From: Clavulina sp. PMI_390
Taxonomy: Eukaryota > Basidiomycota > Agaricomycetes > Cantharellales > Hydnaceae
Length of the DNA stretch: 64,000 nucleotides
Assembly: GCA_015039315.1 (NCBI GenBank)
Contig: WIDE01000098.1
Coordinates: 59,323 to 123,322, forward strand
Direction: 5' to 3'
Part shown: piece by piece, positions 23,374 to 34,773 of the stretch
How the letters are laid out: every line of letters starts with the position of its first letter
How positions within the stretch are numbered: position 1 is the first letter of the stretch
Notes under the pieces: generated by a model
The model's database searches: none
Seen by the model: only the letters and a program-made list of their open reading frames with translations
Told to the model about the DNA's origin: nothing
Position numbers and translations under genes: made by a program

Positions 23374-25120
23374 AACGGGTGCACAGTGCTCCACTAGGAG
23401 GGTTGGGTGCGACGTGCGAGGCCAAAAGGGTTGGGGTGCGTGATATTATACCTGCAGATAATTTGACATCTTTGCGGCGCTTTGACATGCCAAATGTCAA
23501 TCATACGTCAATGGACTCCCAATTCCGGTTGCCAATCTCCGATACATTGCTTGCATGCGCATAACAAGTGCCAGTCCATAATCCTAGGTTGTGGGTGAGG
23601 TCTCTTGATGCGCAGACGCGGCTCGCGTATAGGGAGGGGTGGTGAAAGGTGCTCGAATGATCCAGGCTCGCTGTATAGTCCAAGTTAGCAAAACAGGTTT
23701 CGAATGAGACAGGTCTTAGGCCACACATCATCGAATCCTCAAAAACGCCATTAGCAAGTTAATCTCCGTTGCCAGATGGGAGAATTATGGTCGTGTAGAG
23801 GATAAAACCAAGCATAATTCATACTCGCAGTGGAAATCACTTATTTCAGTGATTCACCAGATAGCAATGCCTTCCGAGACTCTAGGAGCCGAAAATCTGA
23901 GAATACGCACAGGCCAGCAATCATGATTAGCTAGGGCAATCTAATAGACTATGTCACCAGCCGCTCGCATGTTTAAGATTTTACTCATAGTCACTCGCCA
24001 CTCCCATATGAGTAACAAAGAATGAGCTGCATTCCTTGAGCCTCTTTCGGGTGGGTTGACACCATATTGTTCCTATCTGAAATGGGATGGCGCAACCACT
24101 AAGATGTATATTTTAGTGCGGTGTTCCTCTAATCGCATGTGAACCTGCAAGGCATCTTACGAAGGTTGCTCACCATATAGGGAACTCTACGTTGATATGA
24201 ACGCTGTGCTCTTGTCGAGCTGGTATGATGTAGCATCGTCCAACGGTAGAGTTTTAGGATATCTGCGGCGGAGGCGGAATGATTGTGATAGAGAGCCTTG
24301 ATAGTCTTTGGATAGATAGGGGAGCAAGAGACACGACGCGATTGAACGCTGACCACTTATATAGATACCGCATGGGATGGAACAACATGGCCATAAATGA
24401 AATTTCAAATCTTAGCGTTGCAGCAACGGCTTGCTGTGAAGATCTCATGGATGACGGAACGCGAGACTGCGATATTGCGCCCCGACTCTTGTTGACTATA
24501 TTCAGACCAATGGGCAGAATCGCGAAAGGGAAAGGGATAGGTAACTTCGCCACCACACTACGCCCGTAAATTATGCACGGGGTTTTCGAGCGGCGTGGAA
24601 TGACTAGTGCTCGTAGTGAGTTTCAATAGCCACCCGGGTTGACTGAAGTCTGTGTTGCAATGTTTGGTCGAGTTGTTCACGAACCACTCCACCATCATGG
24701 AGAACCCAACTTTTTCTCAGTCTATCAATTGATATAGTCTGCGTTTCATGACTTTTTATCTGTCACGGGAATGCGTGAGCAAAGACGCGAGGCATGGCCT
24801 GGAATTTCCTTCATCAGATGGGTGTTTGCGACTAACAGTCTACTGAAATCGTCGGGCGTTACACCACCTGAGGACGAGTTCGTAATACGGAGATGATCTA
24901 CATGATTCATGGCCGCTGGTGTGGTCTCAAATATTCACTGAGTTGAGCGAGGTAGGAGGATCATCTGGAGATCAGATCGAAAGCAACAGCACAATCCAAT
25001 TTTTGGTTTCCTTGTACAACAGTAGAGCGAGAACTAATGGAAAATGTAAAACATGTTCATAGCATAGCGATCAGTTGGCGGGTTGCCAACGAGACGACAC
25101 CACAATGGGTTACGACGGAG
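23374..25120. other. Intergenic, no gene seen
   Basis: About 1.75 kb, one of the emptier stretches. Overlapping open frames near 24129-24570 on both strands lack any family motif. It includes the GMC promoter and the 3' flank of the cyclophilin gene. Confidence 0.4.
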
Positions 25121-26045
25121 CTAGCAGGTGCCAGAGGCAACGATCGTGATCTTGGCCTTGGGGGTGCCGGACTGGCTTCCGTAACCTTCGACCTTTTTCA
25201 CCACTTGATCGTAGCCCTCGACGACCTCCCCTACAGTACGAACGAGACAGTGAGGATTTAGCGACGAATAAAAAGAATGCAAAGAACCTACCGAAGACGA
25301 CGTGAGCGTTATCCAACCACGAGGTGACAACAGTGGTGATGAAGAACTATAAGTGCACAGAAAACAAAGAATCACATGTCAGCGTTTCGATGGCGCGTGT
25401 ACCCAATCAATCGAGATCGGGAACAATCAACATTTATAAGTGATCTGTTTGTACCTGGGAGCCGTTAGTGTTCTTGCCAGCGTTAGCCATGGAGAGCAGA
25501 CCAGGCTTGGAGTGCTTCAGCTTGAAGTTCTCATCTACGCAGTAGAATTTGGGGAATATAAGTAAATCTATGCCCGAAGGTAGCCCATCACAGTGGGTGA
25601 CGTACCATTAAACTTCTCGCCATAGATCGACTTGCCACCAGTGCCGTTGTGACGGGTGAAGTCACCGCCCTGAAGCATGAAAGCCGGAATGATACTGGAG
25701 CGACACAAGCATCGGTAATTTTCCGGTCAACCAGAGGCCCCCGATGGAATGAGATGCCCGTAAAAATGACGCACCGATGGAACCCAGAGCCAGCGTAGCC
25801 AAAGCCGTTCTGCCCAGTGCACAGCTCACGGAAGTTCTTGCATGTGATTGGGACGACATCATCGTACAGCTTGAACACGATGCGGCCTGCGGGCTCCTCG
25901 CCGATTTTGATGTCAAACTAAATGACCATTGTGATAATTGTGGGCCCAGGCAAGCGGCAAAACAGCGAGCAGGATGTCAGTATAGGGCCGATCGGTGACG
26001 ATCTGAATGAAGAATGCGATAGTCACGAACATAGCAGTTAGCCAT
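25121..26045 (-). CDS. CPR1: Cyclophilin A, peptidyl-prolyl cis-trans isomerase
   Basis: Cytosolic PPIase that catalyses proline isomerisation in protein folding and is the cyclosporin A target. Exons (minus): 26031-26045, 25775-25917, 25606-25694, 25455-25534, 25292-25346, 25121-25230, giving 163 residues, the usual length of single-domain cyclophilins. The first exon has only five codons (MANCY), joined to [15 protein letters not shown]. Signature elements: [24 protein letters not shown] with the catalytic Arg, [30 protein letters not shown], and a drug-contact Trp in [12 protein letters not shown]. All frames join exactly. It is divergent from the acyl-activating enzyme gene at 26876, sharing 830 bp. 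Very likely functional and highly expressed. Confidence 0.95.
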
Positions 26046-26875
26046 TGCTATGGATGGGAGGGATTGGTGGTGGTGTAGAAGAGGAGAGAGACCGATCGAA
26101 CGGGCTGGGTCTAAATACTGCCTTGCGTAATTCACTCCACCCACATACATAAGGACATGTAAGCAATTACCACGCTCGCGTACTGCCTTTGTGGTAGTGA
26201 TGCCCGCTGCTCACATAATTACAAGATTGCATCCTAAATGAAATACATTCGAAGCACTTTTACTCACTGATGTGCTTCCGACCTTCGGTTGTCTCCCATC
26301 GAACCACGTGGGTCGACGTTGAAGCCAACTCCCGCTCCAAATCGAAAACAACTTCATTGCGTCTTATTGCTCTAACTATCAAGAAGGCAGAGCAACTGCC
26401 ACTGGTTGTTTCTGCGAGCACTTCCCGATATGGAATTGATTGGTCTCACAGCGCGTGGTGACCAAATTTGCTACTTTCGGAGAATGTCGGCACAGTATTC
26501 CTGATTAGCCTGGAGGATCGATCCAGGACAGTGCGGGAGGCTAACGGGCTGTGCTTAAACGCTCGCTTGGAGCCTTTTCATCCATCAGGACAGTTAGGAG
26601 CGAGATCTGTCACCCTTTGCTCAGAGCCACACTCAGTGAGGATCCCAGATCATTTGGTCAATCTGAATGAAAATTCCTGTTTTTCGCCCATCTGCGATCT
26701 AGATCGGGATAATCGAGGGGAAGATAGTCGTCCAGCAGGATGCGTTGGGGAGGAGTCGATCCGGTATTTCCATAACCGGATGGATCACGTGGTCTTCCCC
26801 GCATCTCCCACGCCTTCGACAGCGCCCATTAATATTTCCGTGACCAGATCCCTCAACGGTTTTCCTCGAACTACC
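26046..26875. promoter_or_regulatory. Shared upstream region between divergent cyclophilin and acyl-activating enzyme genes
   Basis: An 830-bp divergent intergenic region. Open frames here extend the acyl-activating enzyme frame upstream (26468-26875) but have no conserved content, so I treat them as 5' flank. No specific binding site is claimed. Confidence 0.4.
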
Positions 26876-29749
26876 ATGTCACCTTCGCTTGAACTGCTCG
26901 CTCGAAAGAGCAAATTTCAGCCCACACCCGCGAGCGTCCCTCCGAAAAATGTTGTTCTGAGGCTCACCGTGTCACCAGGAGCATTGCCCGTCAACAGGAC
27001 CCCACTCAATCCAGTGCAGTTCCTGTTGAGAGCTGCCCTAATCTGTCCAGATAAGCTGGCCCTCGCACACCCAAATGTGAAACACCCGGTGTACTATACG
27101 TACGCTGTCTTGTAAGTGGACCACTCAACCAACGATCCCCACACAAGCTGATGCCATGTTGATTTTGCGCCGATGCGTCGGACTGCGGACGTGTATAATA
27201 CAGCACTCAGAGAGTTCAGAACTTTGCTTATGCCCTCAAAGCGAGAGGTATCCAGCCTGGAGAGCGTATCATCATCATTGCTCCCAACTGTCCCATGATT
27301 GCGGTGTGTCATGCCGAGACCCTTCTGTCATCACCGAGAAGTGTTCTGATTCACAATGTGCTTCCTTGACCAATGTGTCATATCTCTTGGACTCTCGACC
27401 CAACTAGGAAGCACACCATGCAATTCTTGCAGCGCGTGCTATCATCTGCCCTCCAAAGTGTGTACCCCTTCCTAGCTTGAACCACTACATATGCATCCGC
27501 TATTCCAGTACCGAATGACTCAGCAACTATTTTATCATAGTATTCGTCTCACAAAGGATGTCGTCGACTACATTATCGAGCACAGCGGCGCCAAACTCAT
27601 CATCGTTGATCATGAATTCACGCATCTCGTTGACAAGAACTCTTCGATTCCCGTCATCGTCTCTCACGACACCGGGAAAATGGATGATCCTTATGAGCAG
27701 TTCCTCGGTACGACCCCGTGTCCAGCTCAGCTTCCCGGCCGATATTCTGATCCCTGTCACGTCACCTGATTTTTCGTACTGAACATGACTTGGACCGAAT
27801 ACCTTTCGTGATGATCTTTGGGAATCAACTTGGCATCTAATCTTGGCAGAGAGCGGAAGGAAGTTTAGCAATGAGGCTGGCTGGGCAGGACTCGACATGG
27901 AGATGGACGAGGACGCTCCCGCGACCTTATGTTACACGTGAGTGTTCCTTTTGACTCGTCTGTGTTGTCGTCAGCCTCATAGACAGCATGCTTCGCATAG
28001 ATCTGGGACAACTGGGAGGGTAAGAGCTTGATATTATTACCTTTCCTTCGAGCGCTCAACAATGTCGCCTCTATTCATGGTTGTACTAGCCCAAGGGTGT
28101 TATATCGACTTTAAGGGGATCGTACCTCGCTGCCATAGCAAACGCTTTTGAAACCAAGTGAGTGTTATCTCTTTATCCACATTGTTACCATAACACTCAC
28201 TCTTCTCTCTCCAAACGAAATTCTACACTGTAGAATGGGTCGCTCGTCCGTGTACTTGTGGATTTTGCCGATGTTCCATGCAAGCGGTTGGACGTACCCT
28301 TGGGCTATCACGTTTGCGTTCAGTGCTCAGGTAAACACGGTTGTTTGCTATCGTAAACGCGTGCTCACCTTGGTCAATGCATAGATCACTCTTAGAGTCG
28401 TAGACCCAAATCTCATCTGGGACCATTTGCTCCACTCTGGTGTCACTCACTACTGTGCCGCCCCAACTGTTCAGGTCCGTGTTAGCTCACAACGTCTATA
28501 ACCGTGTCTTTCGCCTGACACAATACTCATACCAACACTACATGGATAGATCAGTATTGTAAACTCGCCAAAGGCGAAACGCCTTGATGCCTCAAGGAAT
28601 TGCACCGCCATTATTGCGGGTGCTGCTCCTACAGCCCATCTCATTGGGCAGCTCGAAAAGCTCAGGATAGAAGTAACCCACGTGTATGGCCTCACGTATG
28701 CACTCTTTCCTTTTGCTCGTACTTCACTATGCGCCTCATCTATCTTCCCGCTCGTGCTTATTTCTTGCTTCTCGCCCTCCGACTCGTAGTGAAACCTATG
28801 GACCCTTCACCCGCAACTACTACCGTCCATCTAACACGAGCTCCATAACGGACGCAGACACTCTTATTATGGCCCGTCAGGGCCACAGCTTTGTGACGGC
28901 CGACGAGGTCCGGGTGGTTTATCAACCAACTGATGAGGAACTAGCCGAGGAGAAGAGGGCAGGCCCAAGGGGAGGTCTCGATGTTGAGCTGAGGGATGTG
29001 CCAAAAGATGGAAAGACGTTGGGAGAGATTGTTGTGAGAGGGAACATCGTGATGAAAGAGGTACGTACACGAAACGCTACCAGAGCGATCTCCTGTGGCA
29101 GGGATGTTACTGATGGTTCTCCTATCCATGATAATGTAGTATTTCAATGACCCCGAAGCGACGAGGAAAGCATTCAGGGGAAGCCACTTCGGCTCTGGCG
29201 ACTTAGCGGTGCGCAATCCGGACGGGTCAATTTCTATTCTTGACCGATCGAAAGACTTGATCATATCTGGTGGTGAGGTGAGGCTACCTCCCTTTGTTCT
29301 TTATCTATTCCATGAAGCGTCTCAAAGGCGCCTCTCAAATATCAATCGAGCTACACATCACTCATTGACTTCCCTCGTAACAGAACGCCTCATCGCTCTC
29401 CATTGAGCAAGAACTCGCCAAGCACCCGGACGTGCGCGAAGTAGCCGTTGTTGCGCGTTCGCACCCCAAATGGGGTGAGCGCGCCATGGCCTTTGTTGAC
29501 CTCCACCTGCATTCTCCATTCCACCCGAGGAAGAAGACATCATCGCACGAAGAGTTTGAGACCCACTTAAAGAAGTTCAGCACAACAAAGCTTCCGGGCT
29601 TCGCCCGCCCGGAGTGGGTGATGGTGGTAGAAGAGCTTCCGAAGACGGGAACCGGGAAGGTATTGAAGCATGTTCTTCGGGAAAAGGCGAGGAAAATCGG
29701 GGAACAGGAAGACGGCGAGACAAAAAAGAAAGTTTCGCCTAAATTGTAA
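26876..29749 (+). CDS. AMP-forming acyl-activating enzyme (acyl-CoA synthetase-like)
   Basis: ANL-superfamily enzyme: activates a carboxylic acid as acyl-AMP, then transfers it to CoA. The substrate is unassigned; length and ending suggest a medium/long-chain or aromatic acid CoA ligase. Exons: 26876-27111, 27204-27303, 27408-27457, 27541-27707, 27850-27937, 28001-28019, 28090-28157, 28234-28330, 28385-28474, 28550-28695, 28790-29060, 29140-29277, 29384-29749, total 611 residues, all phases consistent. The AMP-binding loop TSGTTGRPKGV is assembled from three exons, the middle one only 19 bases. Other motifs: PMFHASGW, GAAPT, VYGLTETYGP, SGDLAVRNPDGSI, ILDRSKDLIISGGEN, and LPKTGTGKVLKH with the catalytic Lys. 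The protein ends SPKL, a possible weak PTS1 peroxisomal signal. Start chosen at the ATG 26876; upstream frame looks non-conserved. Confidence 0.9.
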
Positions 29750-30186
29750 TTTCCATATCTTAGACGTTTGCTTCACTGACAGTTCGGTCTGAGCTGGGAT
29801 TGAACGAGAAGACAAAAGGTGCTACAATTCATAACCAAGCAATGTGATACTAGTACATCTACTCCGCTACCGCCGCGGCCTGAAATGAGAAGAACGAAAA
29901 GAAAACCAGTAGGGACTGGCCTTGCGTAGTGGGTAAGCATCGCGCGCCTCCACACAAGGGTTCTGGATGAAGATCGAAGCATCAGTGCTAAATGAGAGGA
30001 AAGACTAACGAGAGAAGGATTTTTGAGTCCTCAGGGAAGATTTTACAAACAAACAAGGAGGATAGCTGACGCCCATACATAAATGACGAAAGGGAAAGTT
30101 CGCACGATGGCAGTTTGTATGGACATGCGAGTGGCGCAATGCTAACCGAAAAAATGGAAAAAGAGAGGGAAAAAAAGTTGAAGAAG
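29750..30186. other. Convergent intergenic region
   Basis: 437 bp between the convergent 3' ends of the acyl-activating enzyme and multi-pass protein genes. It probably holds both 3' UTRs. A tRNA-like string near 29920-29970 was examined and rejected. Confidence 0.45.
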
Positions 30187-33100
30187 CTACTGCGAGCTGA
30201 CTGGAGAGGTGTTCGGGGGAGGCGGGGGACCTGCTGGCAGAGGCGGATTAGAGGCCGTGGATGCACGCAGCGCAGAGTTTCGAGCTGAGATATCTGGAGC
30301 GCTAAGCGTCCTTGAATGTCGTGGATAGCCCAGAACCTGAGATGATCGACGGGAAGGGGTAATGACCAGGGGTTCGCTCGCAAACTCACTCTCCACCAAC
30401 GCCTCAAGATCTGAGCTGTAGTGATCAGAAGCCGCTGTTACTTGGGACACGCGGGATCGCCGTTTAAGGGAGGTGCGTGTACTATCGCGGTATGATCGTG
30501 GAGGGTGGCTGGCATACGGAGCTGGCACGCGTGCACCAGGAACTGGTGTCAAATCTTCATCCAAGTGATGCGAGTTGTCTCTAGAATCTTGTGCACTGCC
30601 CACATCAATTCCAATCTATGCGGCATAGAATTATGGCAGAAGGTGATTGTCAGCATACTTTAGAGCGTAAAATGAATGCCTGATTTTACGGACCGATTGG
30701 GAGATGGTGAGCACTGAATTACGCCGTAAAGCATCAAGCGCCGCATTTGTCGTGCTGTTGCTCTTTGTGGCCCAGTACGAGGAAAGGCTCCGAAGAGAGG
30801 GAGGCATACCAACAGACGTCTTTCGCGCTTGAAGGGGGCTTATTGCCCGCGTTGGGGGTGACTGGCCCGGACCGAAGGAGCTAGGACCGGCGACTGGAAC
30901 TGGTGGCTGACTGGATTGGCGTGATGCCATCCCAGTAATATTCTTAGGGCTGACATCTCCAGTATCCCCATACAGGAATTGACCCCCGACTATATCAGCC
31001 AAATCAACAATAGACGGCCGTGTCCGCCATGCTTCAATATCGACCGGCGAATTAGGGGTGTTGAACGGCTCTCGCCACTGAATGCCACCATTTTCAGGGA
31101 CCGGGGAGGTTTGGGCACCAAATTCAGAAAGGTCATTGGGGTTCGCGAACACAAGATCACTAGAGCGAGCAAGGTAAGAAAGCTGAACGACCCATGATTA
31201 AATATCAAGGCGAACCTAAGCCCTCTCTCCGGCACTCTTCCGTTTCCAGGATTGGTGTTGATATTTTCCCAGTGTTCTCTCAATATAGCTGACCGTTCGG
31301 CTCTTCGAATAACACCGCCAAAACTGCGCATAACCTGTGAGAATCTGCATGTCAGTACAGGTTCCGCTTTGGGTGTGGGGCGCGTCGCTCCTGGATACTT
31401 ACAAGCAAGGAAGTAACCACCCCTGTTAAATTGGTCAGTAAATTGATAACAAAGGTCAAGGAACAAGCTCGAGGCTGCTCACATCCAGCATTCAATATCA
31501 CCGAGCGACCAATCAAAAGATGGCCTGCCCATGCACCAATAAAGGACGCCAAAGTAGAAGCAAGGAGAACGCCCGAAATAGCGGAGGTAGATAGGAGCTA
31601 CGGCGCATCGATGGGAGCATGAATTCGTCAGCCGCAGGACACCTAGGCCATTGTATTGGAACTCACCTCGTCCCGAAGAACTTTGCGGAAGATTTCGCGA
31701 CTACTGTGGATGAATTTCGTAGGAATAGCCCTCATGCTGGTCGAGAAGCGAGCTAGTGGATCGACACCGAAAGGATACTGTTGCCTGGGACGAGGTCTCA
31801 TTCGAATTCTGGGGCGTCGAGACGAGTTTTGTCCCGATGAAATGAGAAGATCCGGCGAGGGAGACCGTTCAGCAGCAACAGGCGACTCAGGCGCGATACG
31901 AATCGACTGTTTCTCGCTCGACACCCAAATACCGTCAGAAGCTGCCAGCGAAGCATGTCGTGCACCAGGGCTGAGAGTGATAATGCTGGCAGCCGTCAGG
32001 CGAGGCGTAGGACCGGACGGTTTCCTAGATTCTCCTGGCTTCTCCACATCTCCCCCACCCTGCGCATTGCCGGCCCCGCTCCCCTGTCGACTAGGCTGGT
32101 GAGAAGAAAGAGGGGGTTGTGGTGCCGATTCCCCTTCGCCTGTAGCAACAACGTCTTCGACGATGACGTCGGACATCCGGTCGGGATTCGCGATCCCCTT
32201 GGGTTGTGAGAACCAACCACGCAAGCGTGCGCCAAGATGGGATTTGGGGGATGGAAGCGATGTGGAGTAGGCTTCACCCTCAATACTGAGCTCAGTGTTG
32301 CGCCTGAGAAATGATGCCAAACCTGAGATATGAGAGTGTAAATTCAGAGGGTCTTTTGGAATGAAAAAAAAATAAGACTGACTGGGTCGCCTCCAAAACG
32401 CTGGAGGATCTTGGTCTTCAGCAGCGATACCAACATCCCACCTCCGTCGAGTGCGGTATATCGCATACAGAACTAGAAAAGAAAGGTGATCAATCGGCTG
32501 ACAGGGATGTAGCTGACATCAGATAACGTACAGCATCCAGATATGAGAAGGATCTCGCAGAACATGACAAGCATAGCGAAAGGAATATAATGGAGCTTGT
32601 TCGCGGGTTCGCATGTTCCTTTGACACCGAATTGGAAGGTTAACAAGCAAAAATGGAAAGAGGCTAATCATGACTAACCTGTGAAATCTCGTGAATCAGT
32701 CATGCTCGGGAGATCTGCAGCGAATAGTGCAAAGCCCGCGATTTGAAACAGAGAGAGAATCCCGAGTAGCCAGCGTGGGCCCTCCAAGATACGATACACT
32801 GTGAAAGAAATGGTCAGAAATAGCCGAAGAAAATCGGGGCGGTGGTGCTGGGGGTAGCTCAACCCGCGACCGCTCACCTTTGAAGCCCAGGATCCCAGTG
32901 ATAATAATTCCATAAGATAATACACCACAAATGGACGCGATGAGATTGATTCTGTGGGAAGCAAAATTGAAGCGAGCGATCAGTGTGATGAAACCAACCA
33001 CATGGAGAGCAGCGATTTAGACGAGGCAACACACTTACGCTCTACAGTCTGCATTTGTTATTTTGAAACCAACTGCCACCGCGATATTGGCCATGAGGCC

Positions 33101-33682
33101 TAGCAGCTGAGAGGCACAGAGGACGATGAAAACGGCGCGAGCTCGGGGACCTGCCCTTCGCAGGTAGGAAAGCCCCTTCCATAATGTATAGGCGAATACG
33201 CTGCAATAGATGCCAAATAGGAGGGCTTCAAAGTAATTTTCGCCAACCTAGAGAAGCTGACAGTCAGACTTTTTGTGCCGAGATCAGAGAATATGATTCA
33301 CAAACCTGCTCCTCGAAGAGGCTGGTAACGAGAGAGCCCTAGATCAGGATAGTGGGGTCAGGCCGTTATCATCCCTGAACTATTCTACAGAACTTACGTC
33401 GGCATGAGCTTCGTATATTGGGGTGTAGCTACTCGGCAAGTGGAGGTTAGGAGGAAAGACGTCGACGGTAACGGTAGTGTGGATAGGAACAGCGACCCAG
33501 GATTGTGTTGAAGTTGGGGCTGGAGTCGTTGTTGCTGGGACAAAGGTTGAGGAAGGGGAGGATGCAATCACAGAAGCTTGGCTATTAGCAGTAAGGACAG
33601 AAACAGTGCTCGAGCTTGGCTGCTGTTCGAGGACAGCAGGGCAAACAAGAACTACAGCAGTATACACGCTCAGAGAAGCCAT
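30187..33682 (-). CDS. Multi-pass membrane protein with long disordered cytoplasmic tail, unknown function
   Basis: I do not recognise the family. The first exon (33398-33682) has a signal-peptide-like start (MASLSVYTAVVLVCPAVL) and a Ser/Thr-rich outer segment. Exons at 33306-33338, 33039-33247, 32878-32951, 32679-32798 and about 32530-32610 carry at least five membrane segments, for example YFEALLFGIYCSVFAYTLW, INLIASICGVLSYGIIITGI and FAMLVMFCEILLISG. A long Ser/Pro/Arg-rich stretch follows (31660-32320). Then come one or two further hydrophobic segments (SGVLLASTLASFIGAWAGHLL, about 31500-31600) and a second disordered tail ending in PPPPPNTSPVSSQ. Five to seven passes plus a phosphorylatable tail recall receptor or transporter-like architecture, but nothing specific. 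It is divergent from Fap7 with 319 bp between starts. Confidence 0.7.
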
Positions 33683-34001
33683 AAAATCATGAGGCCTCGC
33701 CAGGAGGCAATTTTAGGGGTATTCTTCTCTGAGTCAAGGGGAGGACTTAAAGGAGCGACTTGGCATGTGGGGGTTGAAAGATCAAAGCAAGAGAGACGGC
33801 CAGCAACGCATCGGCCCAGGTTACCACCGTCTCCGTTCCGGACCGACTGTTGCGCGGGGGGCCAAGGGAAATTTCCTACTGATTCTATTATGCCCCATGA
33901 TATAATTGTGTTCGGCAGTGGTCAATCCCCAGTGATCCCTAGGCCGCACCATAGTGATTGTTATTGGAACCTGGGCCACAATAATAACACCAGTCAACAA
34001 A
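33683..34001. promoter_or_regulatory. Short bidirectional promoter region (multi-pass protein / Fap7)
   Basis: 319 bp between two divergent start codons, so both core promoters must lie here. No known motif is claimed. Confidence 0.45.
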
Positions 34002-34680
34002 ATGGCTGAAGAAGTCAATCGGACTCGACCAAACATCGTGATCACTGGGACCCCTGGGACTGGGAAGAGTACAACCGCCCAAGCAGTCGCAGAGGCATCC
34101 CCGATCCCCCTACAAAACGTCAATGTAGCCGAACTCGTAAAACAAAAAGAACTCCATGACGGATTTGACCAAGAGTGGCAGAGTTACATCGTCGACGAGG
34201 ACAAGGTGGGTGAGGTGGCGGAGACTCCCAGAGTTATCGGACTTATCTTTTTTTCCGATCCATAGGTTATTGACGAACTCGAGCCGTTAGCCGCGGCTGG
34301 TGGACTTATACTTGATTGGCATACATGCGATGCATATCCGGAACGATGGGTTGACCTGGTCGTAGTGTTACAATGCGACCATACTATGCTGTGGGAGCGG
34401 TTAGAGCGGAGGTATGCTGTGATTTGCCCTTTGCTCTTCTACCAGCAAGCACCGCTGATGTCATTTCCAAAACCAAAGGGAGTACCCCCTCAAAAAAATT
34501 CAAGAGAACAACACTTGTGAAATCATGGGTACTGTGCTCGAGGAAGCTCGCGAGGCATATGCGGAAGAGATCATCGTTGCTCTCAAAAGCGAAAGCACAG
34601 AAGATATGGATTCGAATGTGGAGCGAATTGTCCAGTGGATACAAGCCTGGGTGGCGAACAATAGCTCCGCCGACTCGTAG
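34002..34680 (+). CDS. FAP7: Fap7/AK6-type adenylate kinase, 40S ribosome assembly factor
   Basis: Nuclear P-loop ATPase/adenylate kinase needed for the late maturation step of 18S rRNA with Rps14. Exons 34002-34205, 34266-34411, 34479-34680 give 183 residues, the normal family length. The Walker A loop GTPGTGKST is at about residue 17. The NMP-side segment contains NVNVAELV and YIVDEDKVIDELEP, and the family-specific LILDWHTCDAYPERWVDLVVV follows. The C-terminal part has YPLKKIQENNTCEIM, EEAREAYAEEIIV and NVERIVQWIQAWV. Intron 2 falls in ERLERR, and splicing restores REYPLKK. The gene ends only 93 bp from the convergent end of the M16 protease gene, so the 3' UTRs may overlap. Confidence 0.94.
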
Positions 34681-34773
34681 CGGATCTCGGGAACGAGCCG
34701 ATCAAAAAAACTTATACCCATTGTGGTTAAGAGGGGTGATATCATTGTTCATTAGTGTACACTAGGTACAGTC

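Noticed and set aside
26468..26875. Upstream extension of the acyl-activating enzyme frame
   Set aside because: Open but with no conserved content; the ATG at 26876 fits the usual N-terminal length better.
29915..29970. tRNA-like string (CGTAGTGGGTAAGC ... GGGTTCTGG)
   Set aside because: The A-box resemblance is fair but the B-box lacks GTTCGA and no acceptor or T-stem pairing could be drawn.
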